64,000 nucleotides of DNA from Nemophila menziesii (lineage: Eukaryota > Streptophyta > Magnoliopsida > Boraginales > Hydrophyllaceae), in assembly GCA_029959085.1 (NCBI GenBank), contig JARWIR010000016.1:18113499-18177498 (forward strand), in the 5' to 3' direction. A program made the position numbers and the translations under genes. Positions within the stretch are counted from its first letter, which is position 1. The number at the start of each line of letters is the position of its first letter. Shown piece after piece: positions 24,074 to 35,554 of this stretch. The notes below the pieces were generated by a model. That model made no database searches. It was not told the DNA's origin and saw nothing but the letters and a program-made list of their open reading frames with translations.

Positions 24074-25761
24074 CTATTTTTCCGGTTTCTCTTTATTAGT
24101 GACTTCTTTCTCTTTCATAACAGGAAAAGGAGGTGGAGGGATTTTCTTACCACTTCTTAATGCGATAGCATTACAATCTTCTGTATGTCTTGAAACTTCA
24201 GTGTCACTAGGGAGTTGTCCTTGTGGACGCTGACTCAACTGTTTTGACATATGAGCTATTTGATTCCCCATTAACTTAATTGCAGCTTCAGAAGCTTGCT
24301 GATTCTGAATAGATTGTGCATGAAGTGCAGTTGATCTCTCTACAGTTTGACGAAGATCATTCGTACCTTCTTGAGGTTGAGCAGGTAAGGCTTTTTGATT
24401 CATGGTATTATTGTAATTATCTCGAGGAGGCTGTCTCTGAACATGATTTCTGTAATTTTGTCCTCCTTGATAATTATTTTGTGGTCTAGGTTGATAATTG
24501 TTACCTTGGGGACGCAGCTGATAAGCATAAGTAGTATTAGCTATCCCATTAGGATTCAAATATTGTAAACCCAGATGGTTTCTGTTGGGTTGGTATCCTT
24601 GACCACTTGCATTGTAACTCCATCTATTAGAAACAAACATTAGAGCTTCAGGATTACTTTCACAATGCTCCCAGTCATGGTCTTGAACACCATAATTCGA
24701 ACACCCATATACCTCTTGAGTAACATTAACACCTTCCTTCTTACCTAAAAAAAAACTCTTTAACAGCTAAGGTGAGCTGTTTCATTTGTTGTTCCAGTGT
24801 ACTCTTCAATTTATCCTCCAAAGAGGAGAATTATTCATCGATACCCATATGACTTTCTTTTATACCTCGGATAGGTGTTCTCGTTGTATTCCAACCTTGC
24901 TCATTCGTCACCGTTTTATTCAAAATAATCTTAGCATGTACTGGAGCTACCTGTAAGAATCCACCGCCACATAATAAATCGAGGTCTTTTCTTGATCCCC
25001 TATATAGGCCTTATAAAATATCTTCAACTGTTGTTTTCAGTGAGGCCATGGTCAGGAGCTCTTCTCAAACATGATTGAAATCTTATCCAACATCTTCCCA
25101 AAGTTTCTTCTTGTTCTTGGACAAATGATGTCAAGTCAACCTGTGCGTCTAATCTCATATTCGTCGGGTAATAACGATCGAAAAATGTTGTTTGTAGCTC
25201 ATCCTAATTATTTATTGTTCCAGGTTCTTGTGAATAGTGCCACTCACTAGCTGCGTCTATCACGAAAAATCTGAAATTAGTAAAATACATCTGCTCTTTG
25301 GTCACTCCTTGAGTTATATACGAATCGTAGATTTTCATAAACTTCTAAACTGCAAGAATAGGATCTTCTCCAGGTACTCGACGAAAGTTTCCGAAATTCT
25401 GGAATTGGGATAGCATACCAGGGTCGGGTCTATACCGTGCAACATTGATATTTGCAGGACCAATACCGAGAGTAGAAGCGCGATAAGGAGCTTGTTCTAG
25501 ACCATGTATGAACCATGGATCATTATACATAGGGGGTTGAGCTTGTTGCATATGTGGATGATTATGTTGATTGTTGAGAATTGGTGGATTAGGAATGATT
25601 GGCGGTACTAGTGGTTGGCCATTTGCATCCAACTGAACGCCAGGATCTTCATCGTGATGAATATTCCAATCCTCCATTTCTCTTTCTCTATTTGCTTGTT
25701 CTCTTGCTTCTCTTTCTCTTCTGTTTCTATCTCGAACTAACCTCTCAGGGTTTGAGTACAT
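24074..25761 (-). pseudogene. AthA gag
   Basis: Minus strand from ATG 25761 (MYSNPERLVRDRNRREREARE), then YRPDPGMLSQFQNFGNF and a TAG at about 25345. The middle (24660-25344) is full of stops. The zinc knuckle near 24690 reads C-SN-Y-GVQD-H-DWEH-C: its second Cys is Tyr. The C-terminal part is open again (24074-24640), with Gln/Asn-rich repeats and LPSDTEVSRHTEDCNAIALR. Gag would form the particle shell; this copy cannot. Confidence 0.85.
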
Positions 25762-25872
25762 GCACCAAACCTGTATAACCTGAGAAAGAACAAAAACAAA
25801 GAAAGCGTAAAACTGAAAATAAAAAATGCAATTAAAACACTATAGGATAAACACCGGGGTCACACGCTACTG

Positions 25873-25890
25873 TCCCCGGCAGCGGCGCCA
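25873..25890 (-). promoter_or_regulatory. AthA primer binding site
   Basis: TGGCGCCGCTGCCGGGGA on minus, just inside the 5' LTR; identical to the sites of AthB, AthE and AthF. Confidence 0.9.
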
Positions 25891-25896
25891 AAAACT

Positions 25897-28117
25897 TGGT
25901 GGGTCCTTGTGTGTTATAAAATAAATGCTAAGAATAGAGGAACCACTAACTACAAGTGTACAGTTGTCCCAAGTAATATATGATAATCAAGTTCGTTCGC
26001 AGAGACGGAATAGGTTGACTCTAATGTTATCAAATAGTGGAATAATTGCAAATACGGAAAGACAAAAGATATGATATTTGTTTTGGTTTTCTAAAACTAA
26101 GATGCAAATAATTTAATTACTAAATTAATTAAACTAGAATGTAAGTAATGCAAGTAATTGAGGTAGACGCAAGAGAAAATTAGTACTTGAGTCACGCTAG
26201 GGTTTCACCACAAACTTTCTAAATTAATGCCTTCCTTTAAGGGTTGAATCATTATTATTACGCTAGTCGGGATTCTAAAGTCTCTTAGGGCATGACCAAT
26301 GGGAACATTTGAAGACCCAAAAGCAAAATAAGTTTAAAAAGAAAGACCAATGGCATTTATAAAGACTTGTCAAATATAGAGATAGAGACTCTATCTCTAT
26401 AAATTTTGTCAAATTTGACTACATATATACATATTTAACTTTTTGTTATAAAAATTAAAAGTTGCATGATATCAATGTAAAAAAAATTACAATATTACCA
26501 CATATATTTATATATGCTAAATATGTCAAATATATTAATTTTAATTATTCAATTCATTTTGAATATGTAAAAAAGTTATTATTTAAATTTAATTTTTATA
26601 TTAAAATATATATGTAATTTTTGTATAAAAGTTTAAAGAATTAAATATATAAATATTAATTATTCAATTCACTTTTAAAACATGAATTTTTTTATTTAAA
26701 TTTATTTTTTTATATTAAAATATTAATAAAAGAATATATTATCATTCAAGTAAAAATTTATTAATATCAAATTAATTTATTAATATACATAAAAATAATA
26801 TATGTAATTATAAAAACTTAAAATTTAAATTACCATTGATGGACATCAATTTAAAGAACTAAATTTAAAAATGGGTCTTCAAATTAAGTCTTTAAATTTA
26901 GATATAAAGACTTAAAATAGAGACTCCATTGATACGCTCTTAGCCCCCGTCAGGGTGGACCTAAAAGCTCTCCTACGGTCTTCTAAACCCCGCCAGGGTG
27001 ATTAAAACCAATTTCGGATGATTAAAACTTACTACATTGGCTATTGGCTAGTCAAGCTTGTCAAGGTCATTGGCGGATACCAACAACAATTACCTATTTC
27101 TGTATCTAAACCCCCCGTCAAGGTGATTAATACGCCACTATATTGAATAGCCTAGATACTAAATCTTATCCTTAGTTCATGACCCCAAAGATAATAAATA
27201 ATCTCAAAATAAAAGCCAACGTAAAATTATAATTCAAATTAAATTCTTAAATCCCAAATTGGAAAAACAATAATTAAACTAGTTTGGGTTCAACCCATGT
27301 TGCGATTCTCAAGTACAAAGAAAATTTAGCCCATAATTAAAGTAAAAGCAAAAGAAATAAAATTAGACGAACTCATGATTTACAGAAAGAGAATAAAATA
27401 AAATAAACCTAATTAGGAGGTTAGATTTGGTTGTTGATTTGGAGAAGGTGAATTCTCCAGCTCTTGGCTTCTTCCTTTTCCTAACTTCTGCTCTTTTCTC
27501 TAACGCTCTGACTTTGTGTAAAATGAATTGTGTGTAAAAATAAAGTCAAAAAGCCTACTTATACTAAAAAATTCGGACTTGGGCTATTTTAAGTGAATTG
27601 ATGAAATAATTAATGGCCCAAGTCCACTCTTCAAGTCCAAATCACGTAACCGATATACACCCTCCACTAAAACGGCTTTAACTTTCTCAATTTAACTCCA
27701 AATTGACTCATTCAACTTGCTAATTTTTCGTAACTCGATAAGGCACGAATATTCTTTAGAACTCAGAGGCTGAATCCATGATTAAGTAGCTTGAAATCAG
27801 AAATTACCATCAGCCTGCCAGATTTGCGGCTCAAATTTGTCAACTCTTCGGGATATCTCTTCTAGCCTTTGACTTCTTTACATGGTCTAAGACTTCCATT
27901 TTTTTATTCCTCTCCTTTCTAGTATTATAAACCTACAAACTTTACACTAAAACAAACCATTTAACGTGCAAAAACTTAATAAATGAAAAATACTAAAATC
28001 CAAAGAGAGAAAATGAAATATATCAAATTAATACTGAAACTCTATCACATTAGTCAAATAATCACCTAATTTGATGTCATCTAAGTGCATATAATTATAA
28101 AAAAAGAGGAGACATCA
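25897..28117 (-). repeat. AthA 5' LTR (contains a MITE)
   Basis: 2221 bp, matching 3599-5191 apart from a 652-bp MITE at 26288-26939. The outer end GGAGACATCA is followed by TSD ATGAT. A TATA-like TATAAGTAGG/TATAAATAGG lies near 27560 on minus. Confidence 0.94.
26288..26939. mobile_element. Tourist-like (PIF/Harbinger-type) MITE
   Basis: Inserted in the AthA LTR with TSD TTA (26285-26287 and 26940-26942); the empty site CTCTTAGCCCC is in the partner LTR near 3978. TIRs are GGGCATGACCAATGG and, at the other end, GAGCGTATCAATGG. The interior is very AT-rich with no coding. The 3-bp TTA duplication and G-rich TIR fit the PIF/Harbinger group. Confidence 0.85.
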
Positions 28118-29310
28118 ATGATATTCAGCTTCACTACTAAAACGAGCTATTATTGTTTGCTTTTTTTATTTCTCCATGAAAGAGAAAATCGCCTAACTGA
28201 AAGCAGTACCCAGTTGTTGAACGACGATCAGTGGGATCGCCAACTCATTCTGCATCTGAATAACCATGTAAATCGAGTGAGGATCTTGCGGATAAAAATA
28301 AACTGTGTAATAAAGTTCTCTTCACATAGCGTAAAATACGGAGGACGGCTGCATAATGAGTTGAGCGAGGAGTAGACATAAATTGGCTGACCAAGTGGAC
28401 AACATAAGCAAGATCAGGCCGAGTGACTGTGAGATATATATAAGATTACCAACCAATTGACAATATAAATATGGATCCTCAAGAGGATTACTATCCATCG
28501 GTGTAAGACGTAAAGTAGGATCAAGAGGAGTAGACGATGTCTTACTATCAGTGAGTCCAGCACGAGCAATAAGATCTGATGAGTACTTAGCCTGAGAGAG
28601 ATAATAACCATCTGAACCCGGAAAAATCTCAATGCCAAGGAAATAATTGATAATACCAAGATCCTTCATCTCAAAGTGTTGACCAAGAAAATTCTTGAGA
28701 TCAGGATTACCCTTTGAATCATCACTTGTAATAACTATATCATCTACATACAGTAACAACAAGATCATACCAGCGGAAGAGTGACAAATTAAAAGAGCAG
28801 AGTCATACTCACTTGAGATAAATCAAAAATCACTAATGACAGAATTAAACTTAGAGAACCAGGCACGAGGGGCTTGTTTAAGACCATATAGAGTACAACG
28901 AAGTTTACACACCTTATGAGGAAGAGGATGATAACCTGGAAGAGGCTTCATAAATACTTATTATGTAAGATCACCATTAAGAAATGCATTCTTAACCTCC
29001 ATTTGAAATAATTTCAATTTGCGGATAGCGACAACAACAACAAGGCTACGAACAGATGTGAGGCGAGCAACTTGGGCAAATGTTTCTTCATAGTCGCTAC
29101 CATATTCTTGAGTAAACCCTTTTGTAACAAGACAAGATTTATATCGCTCGATCGAACCATTAGACCGTGTTTTGATCTTGTAAACCCATTTTCATCCCAT
29201 ATCATGTTTTCCTAGAGGGAGATCAACAAAATCCCATGTATATTTGTCTTCTAATGCACACAATTCTTCTGCCATAGCTTTCTGCCATAAATTGTTAGAA
29301 CTAGCTTCAC
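28118..29310 (-). pseudogene. copia RT and N-terminal RNase H
   Basis: Minus strand. RT: RYKSCLVTKGFTQEYG, YEETFAQVARLTSVR, MEVKNAFLNGDL, CTLYGLKQAPRAWF, then the catalytic YVDD (28739-28750) in LLLLYVDDIVITSDD, and NYFLGIEI. RNase H start: SSAEAEY just before AthA. Stops at several points (for example after NGDLT and VISDF) and a frame change near 28400. Motif order and the intact YVDD identify the Ty1/copia family. Confidence 0.9.
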
Positions 29311-30481
29311 GGTAACTTTGAGGCTTATGCAGAGATAAAATAGTAGAAAAACAATGATAATCGCGAAAATGTGCGGGAAATTTTCTTACTCGAGGGGGTA
29401 GGTGATTTAGAGACTCAGAATCTGGTACAGGATCTTTAACTGGAGAAGATTACTCGGGATGGGTCATATTAATGGAGAACCTTGGAAGCACTGTGACAGG
29501 AGACGTGGGAAATCTTGGATCTGAATTTTAACTTGTATCATTATTATCACTAGGGAATAAATCCACGGCCGGGTCATGTTAATAAACGTAAATATGGAAC
29601 ATGAGGAAGAGAGAACGATGATAGGGATGAAAACATTTTATTTTCCTAGAAAATCACATGACGTAATATATGAAAACATTTTGAGAGTGGATCTCAACAA
29701 CTATAACCTTTATGTTCAAACCCATAACCTATAAAACAACATAGACGAGCTCGAGGTTCAAGTTTAGTACGTTCATGAGGAGGAACCATGACAAAACAAG
29801 CACAACCAAAGACACGAAAAAGGTCATATATGGGTGGATTACCATGTAGAAATTTTTATATGGGGTAAGATATCAATAATGAGAGAGAGTAAACGATTTA
29901 TTACATACACAACTGTGAGGGCGGCTTCTCCCCAAAAACGTTTCGGGCATGAGGCGTAAATGAGAAATGTGCGAGTGATGTCAAGGATGTGTCGGTGTTT
30001 ATGCTCAGCACGTCCATTCTGTTGACAAGTGTATGGGCAATATTGATGTGAGACAATTCCATGTTGACGAAGAAGAGAAGTAAGGTAGAAGACTTATACT
30101 CCATGGCATTATCTGTACAGAGAATCTTGATACGATGTGAAAATTAAGTGTAAATCATGGCAGTGAATTCTGAATAGATTTGAAAGAGATATGACTAGTT
30201 TTTCATAAGGTATATCCGTGTGAATCTTGAGTAGTCATCAACAAATATAAAAAGGTAACGAGATCGCCCCATAGTCGGCGTGGGAGAGGGTCCCTAAATA
30301 TCTTAGAGGATTAAGTTAAAGCATGCAGATGATGTGGATTCACTTTTACTAAAGGATACGGCTGGTTGTTTGCCGAGTTGACACGATATACATCGATCTT
30401 TTCAATGGGGACCTGACCTAGTGACCCTTTTGAGACTAACGGTTGAAGTTTACCTAATGAAGCTTGCACCAATCTAGAGTG
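29311..30481 (-). pseudogene. copia integrase region, heavily degraded
   Basis: By position this is the integrase of the copia element. Fragments such as VIDDYSR-like and FWGEA(A)LTVVYVINRL in shifted frames near 29880-30260 fit a copia integrase C-terminal core. Frames change every few tens of codons and stops are frequent, so no domain boundaries can be set. Confidence 0.6.
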
Positions 30482-31441
30482 CTAAAGTTGAAGAGGAGAT
30501 GAGACTGGTGATGGAATTGGTGGAATAACAGGAGCAGCGGTATGAGATGGGAGATGGAGGTTGACAAGCTTAAACAGTTGTCCTACTTTACGGCCTGTCC
30601 CAAGAGTCTGTCCAGTTTTAGGATCCTGCACACAACAACCAGAGCAATAGAAAGTGACAGTTAGACCAAGGTCACATAGTTGACCCACATAAATAAGATT
30701 TAATGAAAGTTTAGGAACAAGATAAACATTGGAAAATGAAGCACTAGAATTAGAAATTGACCCAATATGACTTATTGACATAGGTGTACCATTAGCATTA
30801 TAAATGGGAGGAGCATGTGGTATAGTGTTTACAATAGTAACAAAATCAGAATCTGATGTGATATGATTTGAACAACCATAATCGAAGAACCGGTAATTCT
30901 TACCTGATGTTACATAATTTTCAACCGAATGAGTGCGAGAAGATTGAGATATAACTTGTTTAAAGATACTCTGAATATCATCAATTGAGATGGGCGAGAT
31001 ATTTGATGTAATGTTAGAATTTTTTGTATTACTGACATGATTTGGCATGGATGATCGACTCGGGCAATCATTGAGATGATGACCTGAACAAGTTATATGA
31101 CAAAATTTGCAAATACGAATGGGACAGTTTAAGAGATCATGACCATCTTTATGACAATACTTGAAATATTGATATAAAAATGAGCGAGATGGAGTAGAAG
31201 TCATTGTTTTTCTAGAAGTGTTTGTGCAAAGTATGCTTACAATAAAATAATTTGAGAAAAAAGAATGCGGAAACGGAATCAGTGGACCGAAAAACATCAA
31301 GAAGGGTGAAGTCCAAAAATCTCGTTTAAGTGATGTGGCAGACAATGATGACGTGGTAGTCAATGATAACGTGGTAGTCAAACCTGTAATGACGATGACA
31401 TGGCAATACAGTAGCTGACAGAAGGTGTAATGATGTGGCAC
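30482..31441 (-). pseudogene. copia zinc knuckles, protease and pre-integrase region
   Basis: An open minus-strand frame containing Cys/His-rich segments YCHKDGHDLLNC and CKFCHITCSGHHLNDC, then YRFFDYGCSNHITSD, the copia protease active site with DSG changed to DYG. PKLSLNLIYVGQLCDLG matches the GAG-pre-integrase region. The N-terminal ~70 residues have no gag similarity that I can recognise. The DSG-to-DYG change would abolish protease activity. Confidence 0.8.
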
Positions 31442-31712
31442 ATTGTTTTTCTAGAAAAATTGCAGCAGCTCTGGAACTCTGGGCGGCGCGTGAAGCGTCG
31501 GATGATGGTGATTTTTATACCGATAGAACCGTATCAAAAAGATCTTTGATTTGATATAATATTCAACTATATTTAGTGATCAAATGAAGAAGTTAAACAC
31601 GAATTGAGATTTTGATTTTTGATAAAAAAAAAATAGGTAAGTATTTTGGGTTTTGATGGTGATGAGATGATGATATTATAAGATGATAATGACATTGGTT
31701 ACAAGAATAGTG

Positions 31713-31724
31713 GCTTTGATACCA
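31713..31724 (-). promoter_or_regulatory. copia primer binding site
   Basis: TGGTATCAAAGC on minus, directly after the 5' LTR. Plant copia elements typically use TGGTATCAGAGC, complementary to initiator Met tRNA; there is one difference. Confidence 0.88.
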
Positions 31725-31962
31725 TGTTAAAATTAGAGAAAAGAATATGAAAGATTGTGTATTGTATTGAATAAATTGATAATATTAAAGTGAACTACAT
31801 AGCAATATGTATACTAGGACTAAATTTGGAGAGCAAGTAATCTAGCTTGGAGAACAAGCATTTTAGCTTATAGAGCAAGTAGTCTAAAATAAGTATTGTA
31901 AATAATCTCTCTAACTAAGATAAATAATAAATCTAATATATACTTACATACATAATCTAACA
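31725..31962 (-). repeat. copia 5' LTR
   Basis: 238 bp, TGTTAGATTATG...TTTAACA on the element strand; complete at both ends, unlike its partner. Confidence 0.9.
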
Positions 31963-32109
31963 CTTCTCATCCCACACTTAAGTATTATAGTGTTTTCACT
32001 ACAACATGTATATGGAAGAACAAAGTAAAGGCAAGGAAGCACAATCCCTTGAGGTGTGTAATAGATAGTTTTATAAATTGGTGCTTACTCATGGCGAGAA
32101 TCCACCTAT
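31963..32109. repeat. Copy A2 of the duplicated flank
   Basis: Direct-repeat partner of 2914-3042, starting exactly at the outer end of the copia 5' LTR (CTTCTCATCC) and diverging after CCACCTAT. Confidence 0.8.
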
Positions 32110-33681
32110 AGATCCTTGATTGTTATACCAGACCATTATTATCTTGAATATTTTTATCGATATCAAATATAATTATATTAAATTGTGAAGGAAATATGAC
32201 GACATATAATAAAATCAACATCTTCTACCTAACAAATCTAAAGATGTAGGCTAGCTACTAATGGGTTAATTTCAAATTCACCTTGATGACAATAATTGAA
32301 CTAAATTACTAGTAAAATAAGTCAATTTTTTCGATTACCGATCACGAAAAGTGAACGACAATGTAGAAATCCTCGTATAGTTATTGTAGATCAAACCGAC
32401 AAAACTGTAGAAAAGACTGGTCACAAAGTCATCATCCTGGCATTGGTCAATTTTGGTTTTTACAAATAATTTTCTACGAGGACTCGCGTCTTTAATCTTT
32501 GCTTCCATATTGATGTAATTTTTCTGTTCAATCACATTGTAAATTCATATGGCTCTCAAAGGGACCTCTGATGTTGGTAGTGTTGACACGAGTGATGAAC
32601 TGATAAATTTTAATCAAGTGTGGTAAAACTAATCAAATCTATCTTCATCTAATTTTAACCAAGTGTGGTCAACCCAACTGAATCTACCCAATTGAATCTA
32701 CCTTAATCTACTAGTCTTTGTCCGCCTAATTTGGAAGTGTTATTTTTGACGGCTTAAGCCACTTAATGTACTCCTCTCTATAACGGATTCCATAGAAGTT
32801 GTTACTAGCCTCTGTGGAGAAACCAGTCCACTTATCTCTAATGATTACTCAATTTTCAGTTGAAATGTTTGTCATAATGCGCGTAGAATTCTCTATTCAC
32901 GGTAAAGAGCCCTCTCCATTTTGAGCATACTAATTTCTCCACACCTATACAGTATAGTCTTTGGTTATGAAACTTCTCATTATTGGCTCACTAAAGATCA
33001 AGTACTATCATGTATTATATATGTGTGTCACAGATCCATGAAATTTTTTTCATTGAGATGCCGCCCACAAACATCTCATACTTGTTGTTCCTACTCATGT
33101 AATATATAAAACACCATAAAAATTTACATGATTATAATAAACCCATACACTATGCATAAGATAACATTTGGTTTCGAGTTTTAGTATATGAGCTAGATTA
33201 AAGAGGTTGATAAGCATAGATGTTAAGGGCTAAGAATACAATTAGGACAAGGTCCATAGGAATTTTGTAGAGATAGGTTACTTAACGGCTAAGTAACTTG
33301 TTTAATAAAACCTTGGCAAAAATTCGTGTAGTTCACTTGGATTCGAACTACTGAAGTGGGGCTTCTCGAGAACAATTAAGGTTGGAAAGAACCTTCGAAT
33401 GTTCAAACTGTTTAGGCAAAGCAGTTTGAACGGCCGAAGATTAAGCTTCAAAAGTTTGAACTTCTGTTCAAGCATGTTCAATGCTCGGAATCCTGCGAGG
33501 GTACGAAGGATACGTTGAAATTCTGAATGGTGTGTGGTATGGGGGTGTGAACTTGATTTCTGCTTTTGCATAATTAATTAAATTTATCTATCTATACAAT
33601 TAATGAGATCTCATAAGTAATTAAATCTTGATCAGTTCGTGTTTTTGTCAGTTAAATGGTTTATGGATAAGTATACGAAAG
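32110..33681. other. Unannotated intergenic DNA
   Basis: No coding region I can support. Short frames (32335-32535, 32921-33109, 33302-33571) have no recognisable domain. Possibly decayed repeat DNA. Confidence 0.5.
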
Positions 33682-33842
33682 AGTAATGCTATATATCACT
33701 CATTCACCTCTTATAAAGAGTTTATGTAAAAATATAAAAAACTAATCATGATATTTGTTTTTTAAATGACTTTTTTCTCTCTTTTATTTAATTTGTACAC
33801 ATGCTTTATATAAAGGGTGAAGGGGTGATATATAGCATTACT
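33682..33842. mobile_element. Small MITE with ~35-bp TIRs
   Basis: Begins AGTAATGCTATATATCACTC and ends with the inverted equivalent GTGATATATAGCATTACT; the TIRs match for about 35 bp with few mismatches. 161 bp, no coding. The TSD is unclear, so I do not assign a superfamily. Confidence 0.8.
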
Positions 33843-34302
33843 TCAAGAAAAAATTTTAAGCTCGCTCTACCATATTATCTTCCTTCTAATGATATTTGCA
33901 TAAGTTCCACAAATAATGTATTAATTTTCAGATGCAACAATACCGATATACATATATAGTATTTTTCGACTAAGAGGAAGAAAGTTAGGAGGAGTATATA
34001 GTATTTATTTATTTTGTTTCATTCCTAATTTGTATTTTAATAAAAACAAAGTCCAAAATGCTCTATGGCACGAATCTCGAGAAAACCCTTCCCCTCGCCT
34101 TAAACCTGATCCCCCTTCTATCTCCGCCTCCCTTCCACCGTCCTCTCCACCCCTTCTTCTCTTATTAACGGTTTCATCTTAAGATCTTGACCAGATCTAT
34201 GAAACTGAACATAATCTACTTCTCTTTAGCCTTGATTCATTATCTTAAAGTAACTTTTAAGTGCTTTGTCGAATTCTCCTTTACGTTAATCTTTTAAGGT
34301 TA
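33843..34302 (+). other. Probable LINE 5' UTR and upstream DNA
   Basis: A pyrimidine-rich stretch (34085-34170, CCTTCCCCTCG..., CCGCCTCCC) precedes the LINE ORF1 start and may be its 5' UTR. The exact 5' end of the LINE is not visible. Confidence 0.5.
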
Positions 34303-35554
34303 ATGGCTTTTATTGTTGGTAAGAAAGATGATAAGGCAGAGGAATTGGAAGACGACTTCTGTCTTTCACCGGATAGAGATGCTATTTACTCGAAATTTGA
34401 CGAGCCAAAACTTTTGGTTCAGATCTTAGCTTCATGTATTGTTAACTTAAACTATCTTAAGAAGATTATCATTCAATATTGGGGCATTTCAGGCCGTATT
34501 ACGATTGAAAAGCGAGGAGATAATATGTGTACTATTCAATTAGAAAAGTAAAAAGACCTAGAAATTCTGTGGGCAAATAGAATGTATCATATATTTGGCT
34601 TTCATGTTTTAATTCAGAAATATGAAGAAACAATTAAGAATCCTTCTTTACTTGAGGAAACATCTTTTTGGATTCGTATTTCAGGCATTCCACCACTATT
34701 TATTAAGTAATCAAATGTGTTCAAAATTGCTTCAAAAGTTGGTAAGGTTACTGATGTTTCTCTTCTTGACCCATTGAAGGTTAAGGAAAACCCTTGTGTT
34801 AAGGCTAGAGTTGAGGTTTCAGTCTTGAAACCTCTCCCTGCGGGATTTAATTTTAAGATATCACAAGGTCAATCTGTGTGGATCTCTTTTAAGTATGAGA
34901 AATTGTTTAACTTCTGCTTTAAATGTGGTTTAGTCTCTCATGAAGAAAGAAACTGTGATAACCCCAATAAATTTGCTATTAGATTGGGGAATTGGATTAA
35001 GTTTTCAGAACAAGAAAAAATGGATAAGGAATTTGTTTTCAAAGCTATGAAAGATGGTAACCAATCTGATAGAATTAAGAAACCTTTGAAAAGTAAGTAT
35101 AAGAAAAAGATTAATGTTTTAGAGGAAGGTGAAATTGACACTTCTGAGAAGATCAAGAGTAAGACTAATGTTCAAAACTTGAACAAAGTCCAGAACTCTT
35201 TACTTATTCCTACTGGTAAACTTGGTGATAAAGTGGTTGAAGGAGTGGCATTTAAAACTGAAATTAGACCTCTTAACTCTAATGAGGTTCTGCAACTGTG
35301 TGGTTCTAATGAGGATAATCCAAAGTTGAGTACTATCACTGACTTGGAAATAAAGGTTACAATTGATCCAACTATAACTCGTAATTCTAGTGATAATATC
35401 TGTTTTGGGTCTTTAGAAAAGAATAAGAGTAGAACTAAACAAGTGCGAGAGGACTTAGGACTTCCAATTGAAGATGATGTGCACCCTCATGATCCAGCAA
35501 CTCTTGTCAATTCCTTAGGAGATGATGAAGAGATGGCTGAAACTCTTGAGGAAG
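34303..35554 (+). pseudogene. L1-like LINE ORF1, interrupted by AthC
   Basis: Plus-strand frame from ATG 34303, with in-frame TAA at 34549-34551 and 34708-34710. The first ~160 codons resemble the DUF4283 region of plant LINE ORF1 proteins (IIIQYWGISG, LLEETSFWIRISGIPP). Then comes a zinc knuckle C-FK-C-GLVS-H-EERN-C near 34915-34955, followed by a Lys-rich tail. ORF1 proteins bind the element's RNA. The frame is cut at 35554 by the AthC LTR; the RT-bearing ORF2 is not in the window. Confidence 0.85.

Larger units (their letters stand above)
3599..28117 (-). mobile_element. AthA: Athila-type Ty3/gypsy element carrying nested insertions
   Basis: Minus-strand element. 5' LTR 25897-28117 (includes a MITE), PBS 25873-25890, gag, protease, RT-RNase H, integrase, hairpin array, accessory ORF 6653-7939, 3' UTR, 3' LTR 3599-5191. 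The TSD is ACGAT (3594-3598) and ATGAT (28118-28122). AthB and two MITEs are nested inside. The Athila assignment rests on the RT motif block [13 protein letters not shown]...[10 protein letters not shown], the protease block ICQ..LPPKL..PGSFTIP and the LPSDTE...LRSGK gag end. Pol is broken by stops and frameshifts; LTRs differ by several percent by eye, more than those of AthB, AthD and AthE. Confidence 0.95.
3040..31962 (-). mobile_element. Decayed Ty1/copia LTR retrotransposon, split by AthA
   Basis: Minus-strand element. The 5' LTR is 31725-31962 and the 3' LTR 3040-3256. The primer site is next to the 5' LTR and a G-rich polypurine tract next to the 3' LTR. Gene order is protease, degraded integrase, RT, RNase H, the Ty1/copia order. 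AthA lies inside the RNase H codons; removing AthA and one copy of its TSD restores the reading ...AEYRALA.... The LTRs are only ~215-240 bp and about 10% different by eye, so this is the oldest insertion on the left side. Stops and frameshifts run throughout, so it is not autonomous. Confidence 0.9.
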
